DNA from: Numida meleagris
Taxonomy: Eukaryota; Chordata; Aves; Galliformes; Numididae
NCBI RefSeq assembly: GCF_002078875.1
Contig: NC_034412.1
Coordinates: 76,959,458-77,023,457 of the forward strand
Direction of reading: 5' to 3'
DNA: 64,000 nucleotides
The translations under genes were made by a program, and so were the position numbers. The notes beneath the pieces are model-generated. The model had not been told where the DNA came from. It searched no databases and saw only the letters and a program-made list of their open reading frames with translations. Below are positions 35,480-46,450 of this stretch, piece after piece (position 1 is the first letter of the stretch; each line of letters begins with the position of its first letter).

Positions 35480-35765
35480 ATTGGATGACCCTGAGGACTC
35501 ATGTAATAGAAATGGGATGAAATTCAATAGCACAGAATGGAAGGTCATATACTGGAGGACTAAAACCAAGACTTTCTGCAGTGAGCTAGGAACTGATCAG
35601 CTGAGGTGCAGCAGTCAATCACAGGATAGTTGTGTAAGTTTCTGTTATAACACAATCCAAGGGTATGATAGCTAATGTATTTCTAGGAGAAATAAGGAAA
35701 GCCACAAAGCAATATAGAGACCTTACTTGTAATATTTTGTACAATTGTGGACATCTTGTTTTTGA
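35480..35765 (+). mobile_element. Ancient CR1/L3-like LINE fragment, sense
   Basis: The translation from about 35505 reads NGMKFNSTEWKVIYWRTKTK, then a CSELGTDQL block. This aligns by eye with the ORF2 segment that follows the RT palm in old amniote CR1/L3-type LINEs (pattern NGMKFN..KC.V...G..N....Y.LG...L). Further on, AGGAGAAATAAGGAAAGCC and AGACCTTACTTGTAATATTTTGTACAATTGTGGAC correspond to the downstream segment RDKE...[11 protein letters not shown]. It is far more diverged than every other CR1 copy here and lacks frame continuity, which suggests a pre-galliform insertion. Confidence 0.6.
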
Positions 35766-36699
35766 AGTAGATTATTAATCATTTATAGGTGCACAAATAT
35801 ACTACTAAAGTGTCTTGTCTTTTAACCTGTTAAATAAAAGCTGAGAAGTGGTGTGACTTGTTCCATAGAAGTAGTTTTGGAAATTGAATACTAGTACTAG
35901 AGCCAATGAGTGTTGCTGGAATAGGAACAGGTACACATCATCTGTCTTTGGGTCAGCTTGAGTGGTAACAAAAGAAAGGACAACAGTTTTCACAGTAGTA
36001 ATATAGTTCAACCTTCTAAAATAAGTGAAGACAAACAACCTAAGTAAAATGAAGCTTTATCAGTTTTAGATGTTTTGGGATCTAGTTATCAATAACACCA
36101 CAGGCTGTACTGGAATAACTTTTTTCTAGTTAGCTTTATGACTCTTTTAATTCTTGATTAATGTGTGGAAAATGAAATCAATCAAGGATTTGGCCTTGAC
36201 CTCTGTATGATCTTCACTGATCAAGAATATGAAATCAATATTTTGATATTCATAAACAGCCATGAACATGTGTATGGTGGAGGAGAAAGTAGAAGCTGAG
36301 TGACATTTAAAAAGAAATTATTTAAAGAGCAATTTTGGCAGGTACATAGGCTATGGACACTACATTTTTAAGAAGTTTTTATAAGTGAGTGGAAATAATT
36401 AAAAAAAAATGTTTTATAGCTAAATATATTGGCCAACATAAGGAAATAAGATAGGGTGAAAGAAGAGTTTTTCAGAAATGCAAAACTATTCAAAAACTGT
36501 CTCAGGAGTTTATTTATAACTTTGTAACTTTCAGACTTTATAACCGAATAATTTTCGATTACATTTTGATTATTACTATGAACCCACTCAAACAGGAATA
36601 TCTGTTCACTACTTATTTGTATGTAATATAGAGAACAGCAGGCTTATTATCTTTGTCTTTGGTCAGAAGAGCAAAAGGGTATGAAGGAAGAAATTAGTT
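35766..36699. other. AT-rich DNA, no gene seen
   Basis: About 0.9 kb without a recognisable feature. Confidence 0.45.
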
Positions 36700-37165
36700 C
36701 CCCTCATGGCACAAGGCCCTAACACCTAATGCCATAGTTCTTTCCTCAACTTGCAACTGTCTTCTTAGCTTGCTGCTCTAAGCTGAATGCTCCCCCAAAC
36801 TCAAGCGCATTGTAATTCACACGTGAGCACTTAATTAATTGGTTCATTTAATCAGTATGTGTGCAGAAAAGGCCTTATGCTAGCAGTATTTCTCCCTGGG
36901 AGAGCTCGCCCATCAGAGAGGCATGGTGTCTATGTCCCCAGATAGCAATTAACAACTACTGAATTGCTCTCGCTGAATAATCATGAAATTCGTCTGTCTC
37001 GGATCATTTCATGTCGTCTAATAGCGCTTAAATTTAGTGTCTTGCCAAACTGGGACCCATTAGAATCCACAGTGATTTCATGTGCTTTTGAGCTAATTTG
37101 AATGAATGCCTTCTCTAGGTATAAAACTGCTTCATGCATGAAGTTTACATATTGATATTCATTTC
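36700..37165. promoter_or_regulatory. Candidate conserved non-coding element / enhancer
   Basis: The stretch differs from its surroundings in several ways. It keeps at least eight CpG dinucleotides in otherwise CpG-poor, AT-rich DNA (for example TTCGTCTGTCTCGGATC and GTCGTCTAATAGCGC at about 36990-37028). It has a palindromic E-box CACGTG at 36820-36825, and homeodomain-type TAATTA cores at 36832-36837 plus further TTAATC and CAATTAAC words. It matches no repeat elsewhere in the window and has no long open frame. This is the composition typical of vertebrate developmental enhancers. Conservation itself cannot be shown from one sequence, and the borders are approximate. Confidence 0.45.
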
Positions 37166-39080
37166 AATATTTTTACAAATATTTTGGCAAAAAGTGCAAC
37201 ATTTCTAAACTTAAGAAAGAACAAAATAAGTATCAGTAAATATCAGTACATATTTCTGCTTCCATTTAATATCAAAGTTCAAAATAAAATTTGTCTACGT
37301 AATGATTAGAGTTCATAATTCATGTCATTCTTGCTAAATGCACCAGATATGATTACTTAAAGGCTGCACTTCTTTTATTTTGTATCAGTCCAGCTGAGTA
37401 TAGTTAACAAAGATATCTAATAGATCTGACACAATTTCTCTGAAAAACTCATTCAGAAAAATAACACTTTGTAGACACCCTGTTTGAACCAGATAGTCCA
37501 GACATAGTTACCCATTTGATACACTTGAATACAGCCTCTGACCAGTAAGGGTCATGCTAAAAATGAGGACCCTAGCATTTGAAACAATTCCCAATAGTAA
37601 CTGAATCAAAATAATGGTTCTTTAAATCCACTGCTCTTTGGGGTTGTAAAAAGCCCTCGCCTCTAAAGCTTCAGATTCTTTCTATGAAAGAGGTGTTTTC
37701 TCCACTAACTCTTGAACTCTAGAAAAACAGACTTTGGAGGCAGAATTCATTTGAGCTTACATGTTTATTCTAAAAAAAAAAAAAAAACAACAAAAAACCA
37801 TTCTGAATAGATGCAACTTCCGGTTGTTTGAGGTACCAAGAATGTGAATAATACCACTGACTGCAAATGCGTTAAATCATGGAATAACTCTCTGTATAGA
37901 GATTTCTAAGTTTCCTGGGGGAGCAATTCTGATATAGCCAAGTGTGGTAATTTCACCCAACAGGTTTTCCTGCAGGGTGTAGGGGAAGAAAGGCTCAACC
38001 CATCAACTGATCCCAGAAGTCAGTGATGTCCTCCTGACTTGTCTGAGATGGTATATTCCCTAAAATTCCACACCTTTTAAGCCATTTTTATACTGCTTTC
38101 TTACTTTCAGATAGAGCTTGAGTAACTTTAGTCATACATACTTTTTTGTTGTGATTGGTATAAAATCTTCTTGCTTTGCTTTTAAAGGAATAAGCTAAAA
38201 AATTCAGCGGATGTGCTCAGTGAGGTAGTCACACCTTAGAGGCAAGTACCCTTTGGGATGGAGATGTGCTTTTTATTGTGAGGTTATAATGAGCAAAGTT
38301 CACCCAGGGATGTGTTTTTGACAAAAAATAAAAAAGCCATAACTATTGTTATCCTATTACTGTAGGGTAACAACTGTGCAGTTTATCAGTTCCGTCGTAC
38401 CATCAAGTTCCCATCCTTGCAAGGTTTTCTCAGAGCCTGACTGTGGAGTTTTACAGTTCGCTCCACTCTCAGTGCTGCTTCCCTTAGAGTCAATGCACCA
38501 AGTTCCCCAGGTGTTGCCAATCTCAAGGTTGTAGTTTGTGTTGCCTAGGGAACTGTCATGGAGCAGATTCTCTACACATTGACTGTACTCTGCCTTCAAA
38601 GTTTCCTCAGCGTTGTACTTTCTTGCAAGAGGAGTACATCTCAACAAGTCACCTGCAATAATTATTCCACAACTTGGCAGAACATTTCAATTTCTTAAAT
38701 AGTACGATAAAATTGATGCTTCAATAATGAAAATCAATGCTACATCAAACAAAATTTTAAGCACTATCATAATAAAAAAAAAGTCCTTGTCTTTCATCCT
38801 TAGATTTCCAGACTAGATTTTCCTTACTCTTCTCATCTTATGCTATTTGGAACGTACAGACTCCACATGGTTATGTTGCACTCACACCAAAGTAAATCAG
38901 GTGTGTTAAAAAGTGTTTTAAAGCAGTGTTGACTTAAATTAACAACCAAAAAGACCCACAAAACAACCACCACCCACACAAAACAAAATGAAAAGGGTTC
39001 CATTATTTGGTATTTGTTCTTTCTGTAAAGTCTCTATGTCTTTAGGTTTTATAGTTTTTTATAGTTTCTCCTGGAGAAAC
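37166..39080. other. Mostly unique DNA, one unexplained balanced-composition patch
   Basis: No recognisable element. An A-rich run lies at about 37772-37797. The patch 38357-38647 has clearly higher GC than its flanks and holds a 96-codon minus-strand open frame with no family recognised (see findings). Confidence 0.4.
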
Positions 39081-39214
39081 TGGCAGCCTGTGGCTTGGAC
39101 AGGTACACTCTTTGCTGGGTAAGGAGCTGGCTGGAGGGCCAGGCCCAGAGAGTGGTGGTGAATCCATAAATTAAATCCAGCTGGCGACCGGTCACGAGTG
39201 GTGTTCCACAGGGC

Positions 39215-39550
39215 TTGGTGCTGGGGCCTGTCCTCTTCAATATCTTTATTGATGAGCTGGATGAGGGCATCGAGAGCACCCTCAGTAAGTTTGCAGACGA
39301 CACCAAGCTGGCAGGAAGTGTCGATCTGCCTGGGGGTAGAGAGGCCCTACAGAGAGATCTGGACAGGCTGGATCTCTGGGCTGAAGCCAACTGGATGAGG
39401 TTCGACAAGACCAAGTGCCGGGTCCTGCACTTTGGCTGCAACAACCCCAGGCAACGCTACAGGCTTGGGGCAGAGTGGCTGGAAAGTTGTATAGAGGAAA
39501 CAGACCTGGGGGTGTTGGTCGATGCTTGGCTGAGCATGAGCCAGCAGGTG
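39215..39550 (+). pseudogene. CR1 ORF2 RT palm fragment with intact FADD
   Basis: Frame beginning at the internal Met of the [14 protein letters not shown] block. The FADD catalytic box lies at residues 26-29, followed by TKLAGSVD, an [17 protein letters not shown] block and the [14 protein letters not shown] motif, which is where the real reading frame is broken. Beyond about 39550 the frame is out of register with ORF2. Confidence 0.9.
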
Positions 39551-39563
39551 CCAAGGTGCCCAG

Positions 39564-40097
39564 GTGGCCAAGAAGGCCAGTGGCATCCTGGCTTGTATCA
39601 GGAACAGTGTTGCCAGCAGGAGTAGGGAAGTCATTGTCCCTCTGTACTCAGCCCTAGTGAGGCTCCACCTCGAGTACTGTGTCCAGTTTTGGGCCCCTCA
39701 CTGCAAGAAAGACATTGAGGCCCTGGAGCGTGTTCAGAGGAGGGGGACAAAGCTGGTGGGTGGTCTGGAACACAGGCCTAATGAGGAGCGGCTGAGGGAG
39801 CTGGGATTGTTCAGTCTGGAGAAGAGGAGGCTCAGGGGAGACCTTATCGCTCTCTATAACTACCTGAAGGGAGGTTGTAGTGAGCTGGGGGTCAGCCTCT
39901 TCTCTCTTGTAACTAGTGACAGGATGAGAGGGAATGGCTTCAAGTTGCGCCAGGGGAGATTTAGGCTGGACATTAGGAAATACTATTCTGAAAGAGTGGT
40001 CAGGTTTTGGAATGGGCTGCCCAGGGAGGTGGTGGAGTCACCGTCCCTGGAGGTGTTCAAGAAACGTTTAGATTTAGCGTTGAGAGACATGGTTTAG
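39564..40097 (+). pseudogene. CR1 ORF2 C-terminal region, 177 codons open
   Basis: An uninterrupted frame continuing ORF2 after the frameshift. It reads [60 protein letters not shown] and later [20 protein letters not shown], then a stop shortly before the 3' untranslated tail. This is the natural C-terminal end of CR1 ORF2. It is the longest clean coding stretch in the window and might be predicted as a gene by ab initio tools, but it belongs to the retrotransposon. Confidence 0.92.
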
Positions 40098-42402
40098 TGG
40101 AGTTATTGGTGGTAGGTGGATGGTTGGACTGGGTGATCTTGTAGGTCTTTTCCAACCTAGCTAATTCTATGATTCTATGATTCTTATTTTGAAGAAAAAG
40201 GCTCTCAGGTAGAAAAAGTATTGAACTAAACTAATGCAATAAAAGAACAAGAGGTGGTAATTAAAAGAAAGACATTCCTTCTATCACTTTTTTTTTTTTT
40301 AATTTTAATGTCATTTTTGTTTTTAACTCCATTAATGTTTGTTTTTGTTTCTTCTCTGAATTGCATCCTTTGGTATTCTTTACCATTATTCCTGAGATAA
40401 CATGCACTCTTTTTCTTGCTGGACTTCTGTATGATCTGCAAGTTCTGTCTTCTGGGTAGAATGTAGGAGGCATTCTCAAGGATTTTAAGATGATCTCTTC
40501 TTCCTTTCAAATACTATTCTTACATTTAGTATAAACTCTTTCAGAAATAGTCCAGATTCATACTATCAAGGCCTCTTCTAACATTGCCATGGGAGAGTAA
40601 AAGTTGTCCTTAAAAACTTTGTTTTCTCTGTCCCTCAAAATAAACCAAACCAAAAAAACTTAAAAAAAATATTCTGAATGTTTTCTTTTAAGAAACGTAA
40701 TACCCAAATCCAGATACTTGTCAGATGTAATAAATTTCAGCACATCTGAAATTAATGCCTACCCTACTCATACCATAGGCTTTCACTTTATGTAACTACT
40801 TAAAAAACAGAGTCACAGCAAAAGTGACAGAAGATTTGCTTTGCAGTTGTTGCTTCTCCCTGAAGTCAAACCTAGAAAAGAAGATTTAAAAAATAAAAAA
40901 CAGAGAAAAAAAGACAGCTGAAAAGATTTAGTTTGCTACTTGATTAATATTTTTAACTTCAAAAAATTCCAGAAACATTACTTATGCTTGCATATAACTG
41001 CAGATGCCCTTCAGAACAACTGAGTGAATATGAAAAACTAAAACCAAAACAAAGAAAACCACACACAAACTATTCAAGAAACACATTTTTTTTAACAATA
41101 ATTTTGCTCTGAAGATTTAATATTCAGCGATGCCTAACTTTAGATAAATGTTACAGAAATACTCCCTGGATAAACTAGAATACACAAGAGCATACATGTT
41201 CTTCCACTCAAATTAAAAAAAAAAAGTAATATATATATAGTAAAAAAAAATATAGTTATATACAATATATAATAATAAAAATATAGTAAAAATATAGTTC
41301 AAAATATATTCATAAACTGAAAACATCCAGCAGTATAAACAGGTAAGAGGAAGCATGTTATCAGCTTTCTGTATCATATTAGAATTGCAACAGCAATAGA
41401 AAGAGAGATAAAAAGAGAATAAACCACAAGGAGATGTCAGAGAAAATAGAAGAGTGATGTTAAAGGGCTGCTGTGACACATCTTACAAGGACTGTAAAAG
41501 TTTCTGCTCTGCTCAGTGCTGAATGGCAATTGCAATAACAGTTGAATAAAGGTTACACAAACACCGCAAAGCTACATACAGTACCGTGCAGCTAGTACTA
41601 CAGAAAGGAAGGTTGCATGGATTTATTTTCAGTCAATTTTTATCAAAGTTTTTGTGTCTATTGTATCAGTGACATAGATAAAATTTAAGATTTTTTTAAA
41701 GAAAGATTAAAGAAATCTTTTTGCTCTTTTTGTAAATACTGTTGAAATAAAGATCAGTTAAACTTACTGTAAGTACAAAGCAAATACATCTTCAGCACAA
41801 ATAAAATGTATTTAATCTTCATACCATATGAAGTTTATGCAATTAGAAAACAGTAAAAACTTTAGTTTTCAACATGAAATGATAACAACATGTGGCCGTA
41901 TTCATGTAGTTGCACAGTAGAAATCACAAAATCTTATGGTAAGTAAAGGCAAAAAGAAATTTACCCCTACCTATGGTTTATGCAAGGTTATTTTAGCATA
42001 TAGTAGTACCTCAGAGAGCTGCAGGTCTTTGCAAAAAAAAAATAAATCAAAAAAATGTTGACATTATTTAATGAGTATATAAGTTTAAGGGAAAACAACA
42101 GAATTGAAGAGACTACTATGTCATCAGTTTAATTTGGGGATTGGGATTAAAAATATGAAGAAACTCTATATTAAGCAGGTTATTTTTTTTAAGTATTGGA
42201 AATGACTGCACTATTCAAAACATTGGTATGAGTCTTAAAGATGTCGTAAAGATTTTAATATCCCATCTACATTTGCATCCATTAATTTTAACTTGATTTA
42301 TCTGTCTTTAAAAGTGATTAATGCATGGATTCTAGACACACTGAGTAAATGAAAAAATTCCCCATAGGAACACTTGACGGAAAATGTTGTCCTAGCAACT
42401 AC

Positions 42403-42448
<46 letters not shown>
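42403..42448. repeat. (AAT)15 microsatellite
   Basis: 46 bases of perfect AAT repeat. The minus-strand open frame 42298-42492 contains a run of isoleucines only because of it. Confidence 0.97.
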
Positions 42449-42689
42449 GTTTCTGAAGATAAAGTTATATCAAAATTGAGATTAAAACTCAATCTGCCTA
42501 AAATTTATTAAGTCAAGCTATGTGTTTACAGAGCTCTTTGTTTCAAGAAAAAATAATTCAATAACAAATACGAGAGTAAAAATACAAATGTATGCCATAT
42601 TGGAAAGGTTTTTTTAATGTGAATTTGAAAACAATGAATTTTTACATCCATAGTCTGTCTGCATTTGGATTTTATTCTGATATGAAGCA

Positions 42690-42830
42690 CACTTACAAGA
42701 CAGAAGAAATGATAATAATTCCCACAGCTGCAGCCTTTTTAATTAAATTTGCATTCCACCTATCCGTGATAGATGGATAAGCACTTGACAGGAGATTAAA
42801 GTTAGATGATGCCCCTTCCCAAACAGTTAT
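42690..42830. promoter_or_regulatory. Possible conserved non-coding element (weak)
   Basis: A compact cluster of transcription-factor-like words: CAGCTG, TTAATTAA, the POU octamer-type ATTTGCAT, GATAAG (GATA) and GCACTTGA (NKX2-like). TTTAATTAAATTTGCATTCC and ATCCGTGATAGATGGATAAG lie within 60 bases of each other. No repeat match was found. Conservation was not tested. Confidence 0.25.
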
Positions 42831-45624
42831 TTTGCTCTGTATGTGATTTTCAAATTTCTTGGGCAATAGTTTTAGATTTAAAATAAAAATAAAAAATGAA
42901 AAGGACAATAGAAGTATCTGTGTGTGCACGTATATACAAATTGATAACCACTAAAACTGCAGTCCTTATTAAATGGTCCATGTTTGAATCCTTAACTTAT
43001 TCCTAACTACTTGAATGAATTTGGGCCCTCTTGCATTTTAAAGAGGAAATTCATTTTTAGTCTGAATCTGTTATACTGACACCCAACTTCTTACTTCTTC
43101 ATGTTAAATCATATGTTTTGCACTCCTTTATCCCCCCACCCCCATTTTCGTTAATGCATTGTTACAATATTACATTAAGCTTTTCAGTAAGTCATTTATA
43201 TGCTTTTGTTTAATGTTTCCTAGTGGTTGTCCACAAATTTTATAATAAAATTATAACAAGAAATTCTCAACTGATGTTGTCTTGGTAGTTGGAATCACAA
43301 CTGAAATATCCTAAGAAATTATACCAATAGAAATGTAGTTGTTTTAATTTCACAAAAAAGTTTTGTCTAGAGACAGAATGTCTGCATAATGGACTTGAAA
43401 TTAAAATAAAAAAAAATGGAGAGTTTTATTAAGTCATTACTTTACAGCTACAATTCCAGAAGTATACTGTACCATATGGCTGGCAAAAAGGTATTAAGTA
43501 GCAGCTGTTAATCCACTGAGCTGAAAACATCTCGTAAAATAAAGTTTAGTTACTATTTTCTGCCATAGTACATATCTTTCTGACAGAGTGATGTGTTTAA
43601 TCTTATTATTACCTTAGTGGGTATAGCATACAGGTAGAATACATAAATTATTCAGATGTGCAGAAAAAGACAACCTTGAGCACAACCGCTTGTAGACTCC
43701 TACAAGAAAGCTATTTGACACCAAATATAAGAAAACTGCAGTTATGTAAATCTGCATTAATTGAAGATAGAGCTAGATGTACCTCTGCAGGACAATATCT
43801 GATTATTCATTTCCAAATGAATCTCTCATCTAGCAGTACTCCATTTAGTTCCTTGCAGAGATTCAATAATATTGCTAATAGTACAATATAGTGTAATGGC
43901 TAATAGTGTAATTTTCTAAAATTAGAGTAGCTCTTAAGAGTGATAAATAATAAAGGAAAGAATCTTTTGTGCATACGTTGTAGAAAAATACACTGGGAAA
44001 AGAGTGAGAACAGACACATGCCATTTGTAAGAGCAGCATTCTTCTTATTTTTATTACAGAGGTATCCTGAGGCCTGAACAGAGATAAACTATATGTGCAA
44101 CTAATTTAGCAACCATTATAAATTATTAAACATTCAGTGACAATGCTATTTTGTTTGCATTTTTCTTTTCATCAGTTTTGGCAGCACATAAATAACTGGT
44201 ATTACTATGCTAAATAATATGCTTACGTGGAAGACATATGGCTAAACTCACAGGATACTTAGGCACTAATTGCTACCTTACTGCTTAGGAAAAGCATTCT
44301 CTCCGATAAACAAATATTTCCGTCCATCCCAAATGAAGAGGTGGCAAGTATATCTTGGTTTTGATGAGAGAGTAGAAAAGAGAGCTTTGTAATACACTGC
44401 AAAATAGAAAAACACAGAAAGCCTAGTCAAAAAATTATATGTATAGGAACAATTCAGTTTTAGCCTTACATGAAGTCTATACATTTCAAGTCACACTTTA
44501 ACAAATTTAATCACTTTAAAATTTTTTGAAAAATAAGCCTATTGATTAAAAAACCTTACATTCTGGGATATGATAAATTGTGGAGTAAATTAGGAAGTCA
44601 GTAAATTGTTTAGTATGTCAGCTTTCTTCTTCAGAAATTGTATATTTTCTTTCTTATTTTTTTCCCCATTTGCTGTTCAATTACGAGTATTGGTGGAAAT
44701 TTTGCCTTCTCCATTCCCCTGTGACAGAAATGTCACCTTTTTCATTTTGTAACCTGTTCCTGCAGCCTGTATTCTCCTGAATAGTTGCATTAACTTTGAA
44801 TGAAGTTGAAATGGAGAAACAGCATGATGAGCTATACTCTGTCTTCCTTTGCATGCTCATACTACACGCAATTTTTTCAAGGCATCTGTCATTCTTGTGC
44901 AGGCGCTGCATGTCTGACTAAAATAAAATATTCGCCACATGAAGAAGGCTTCTTCTGACAGTTTATTTACTGTCTCACCTGATTCTTGTCACAGTATCAT
45001 GCTGAAATTGTTTATCTCCAAAATTTCTTCACTGAGTGCATCCGAAGGGCGAAGGCTGAAAAAGTATAAAGATGAAAATTCAAAGGAAGCAATTTTCCTT
45101 CTTTTTATTCCCCTTCCAAAAAAGTAGCCAAAAAAAAATTTAATTATATATTTTCTGCAGTTTTCATCAGAACGTAAATTTAGGGATAGTGAGGATGAAC
45201 ACCTTTTTCAATACAAAAAGAGCAATACTATATAGTCCCTGGTATTTTTCAGCCTAAACCTCGCATTCAGCCTCACTGACATAATTTTCTTTTCTGGCTT
45301 GAGCCCCTGAAGCTCTTTATTCAACACCGAGTTTGACTGAAAGAGATGACAACCAGCTGTTTGGGCTTTCCACCACAGGGAATTCTTGGATTCGCTTGAG
45401 GCTCTACAGAAATTTGCACTGGGGAGTTAGCTCCAGTACCCAGCCTGTTTCAGTATCACTTTGATGGTGAAGAAAATGCAAAGAAACAGACTTCTTCAGA
45501 ATTAGCAAGCCAATACTGCATTCTCTTGCTGCAAAATGCATTTGAAAGACAAAATTACTCCCTGTTGTATTGAGTTTACATAACAATGTTTTGGTTGCAG
45601 GGGACTAAAGGTGTGGTTTCTGTG

Positions 45625-46450
45625 AACAGAGCCCAGCACTGCCCTATATCAGAACAGAGCCAGCTCTAGCTGCTCCTAAAGAGACCCGCCGTCGTTAAAG
45701 CTAAGCCATGAGCACGCTGGGTGTCTCTGGGAAAGCAGACTGAGGAAATGAAAAAACTGCTGCGCAACAGCGGCTGAAAGAGAGGAGTGAGAACGTAAGA
45801 GAAACAACCCTGCAACCACCAATGTGCCCTGCAGGAGATCCAGGCACGCAGTGGAAGCTGCCTGCGGCCCGGGTGGGGCCTACGGTGGAGCAGGCTGTCG
45901 CCTGTAGCGCATGGACACCACGTGGAGCACATTTTCAAGTGCAGCCATGGAGGAGCTCGCGGTGCAGCAGTGGATGTGGCCTGAAGGCCGCAGCCCGCGG
46001 AGAGCCCCCGCAGGAGCAGCCTCGGGCCGGAGCTGTAGCCCGTGGGGAGGAGCCCTGGCAGGAGGGCTGGGGTGCAGCAGTGCACTCCTGAAGATGGGCT
46101 ACGTGAAAAGGAACCATGTTGGAGCAGTACTTCATGAGCTGCACCCTTGGGAAGCCAACACAGGTCAGTTCAGGGAGGATGGCAGCCTATGGGAGGGATC
46201 GTGGAGGTGTGTTCTTCTGCACTACTCGGGAGGAAGAGGTAGGAGAGAGCGAATGGTGGGAAGGTGTTTTTGTTTTGCTTTGAGTTTCTTGGTGTTCTAG
46301 TCTGTTAGTAAACAGGCAGTGTGGTATGTTAATCTCCCTATGCTGAGTCTGTTATGTCTGGGTTGCTAATCACTGAGCGATCCACCTGAGGAGATTTTTT
46401 CATCATCATTCTCCCTCTTTTCTTTTGAGGAGGACTTAAAGAATGGACAT
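45625..46450 (+). mobile_element. Degenerate avian ERV-type LTR, GC-rich
   Basis: The stretch AGAGCCCAGCACTGCCCTAT, CAGAACAGAGCCAGCTCTAG and CTGCTCCTAAAGAGACCCGC is followed by a GC-rich block of repeated TGCAGCCCGTGGxGGAG-like words (45.83-46.08 kb). A pyrimidine-rich end with CTATGCTGAGTCTGTTATGT, CTAATCACTGAGCGATCC and TTTTGAGGAGG comes after that. I recognise this order from a widespread avian LTR family with the same words. It is one LTR only, without retroviral genes. The TATA and polyadenylation positions are degenerate (AGTAAAC instead of AATAAA). GC and CpG content are far above the surroundings. The open frames 45822-46091, 45911-46300 and 45666-46085 (minus) are therefore not genes. 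Confidence 0.65.

Larger units (their letters stand above)
39081..40184 (+). mobile_element. CR1 LINE, sense, best preserved copy
   Basis: A 1.1-kb 5'-truncated CR1 that starts inside the RT domain and ends with the tail AATTCTATGATTCTATGATTCT. The RT catalytic box FADD is intact at 39290-39301 (TTTGCAGACGAC). Only one obvious frameshift separates the RT end from the C-terminal frame, at about 39548 where the sequence reads AGGTGCCAAGGTGCCCAGG, a small duplication. The long remaining open frames and clean tail suggest this is among the younger copies in the window. The copy is still dead: it lacks ORF1, most of the RT domain and the endonuclease. Confidence 0.95.
40185..45624. other. Long AT-rich region, no gene seen
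   Basis: About 5.4 kb with no CR1, LTR or mariner recognised. It contains an (AAT)15 microsatellite at 42403-42448 and a possible regulatory patch at 42690-42830. An AT-only run of ATATAT words lies around 41220-41300. Confidence 0.45.

Noticed and set aside
39564..40097. 177-codon frame as a host gene
   Set aside because: Every block matches the C-terminal part of CR1 ORF2, and the copy ends with the CR1 tail.
42298..42492. Frame with a long isoleucine run
   Set aside because: It reads through the (AAT)15 microsatellite.
45666..46300. Open frames of 89-139 codons on both strands (GC-rich region)
   Set aside because: They lie inside a degenerate LTR, are compositionally biased (Ala, Gly, Arg, Pro, Cys-rich) and overlap each other in several frames.
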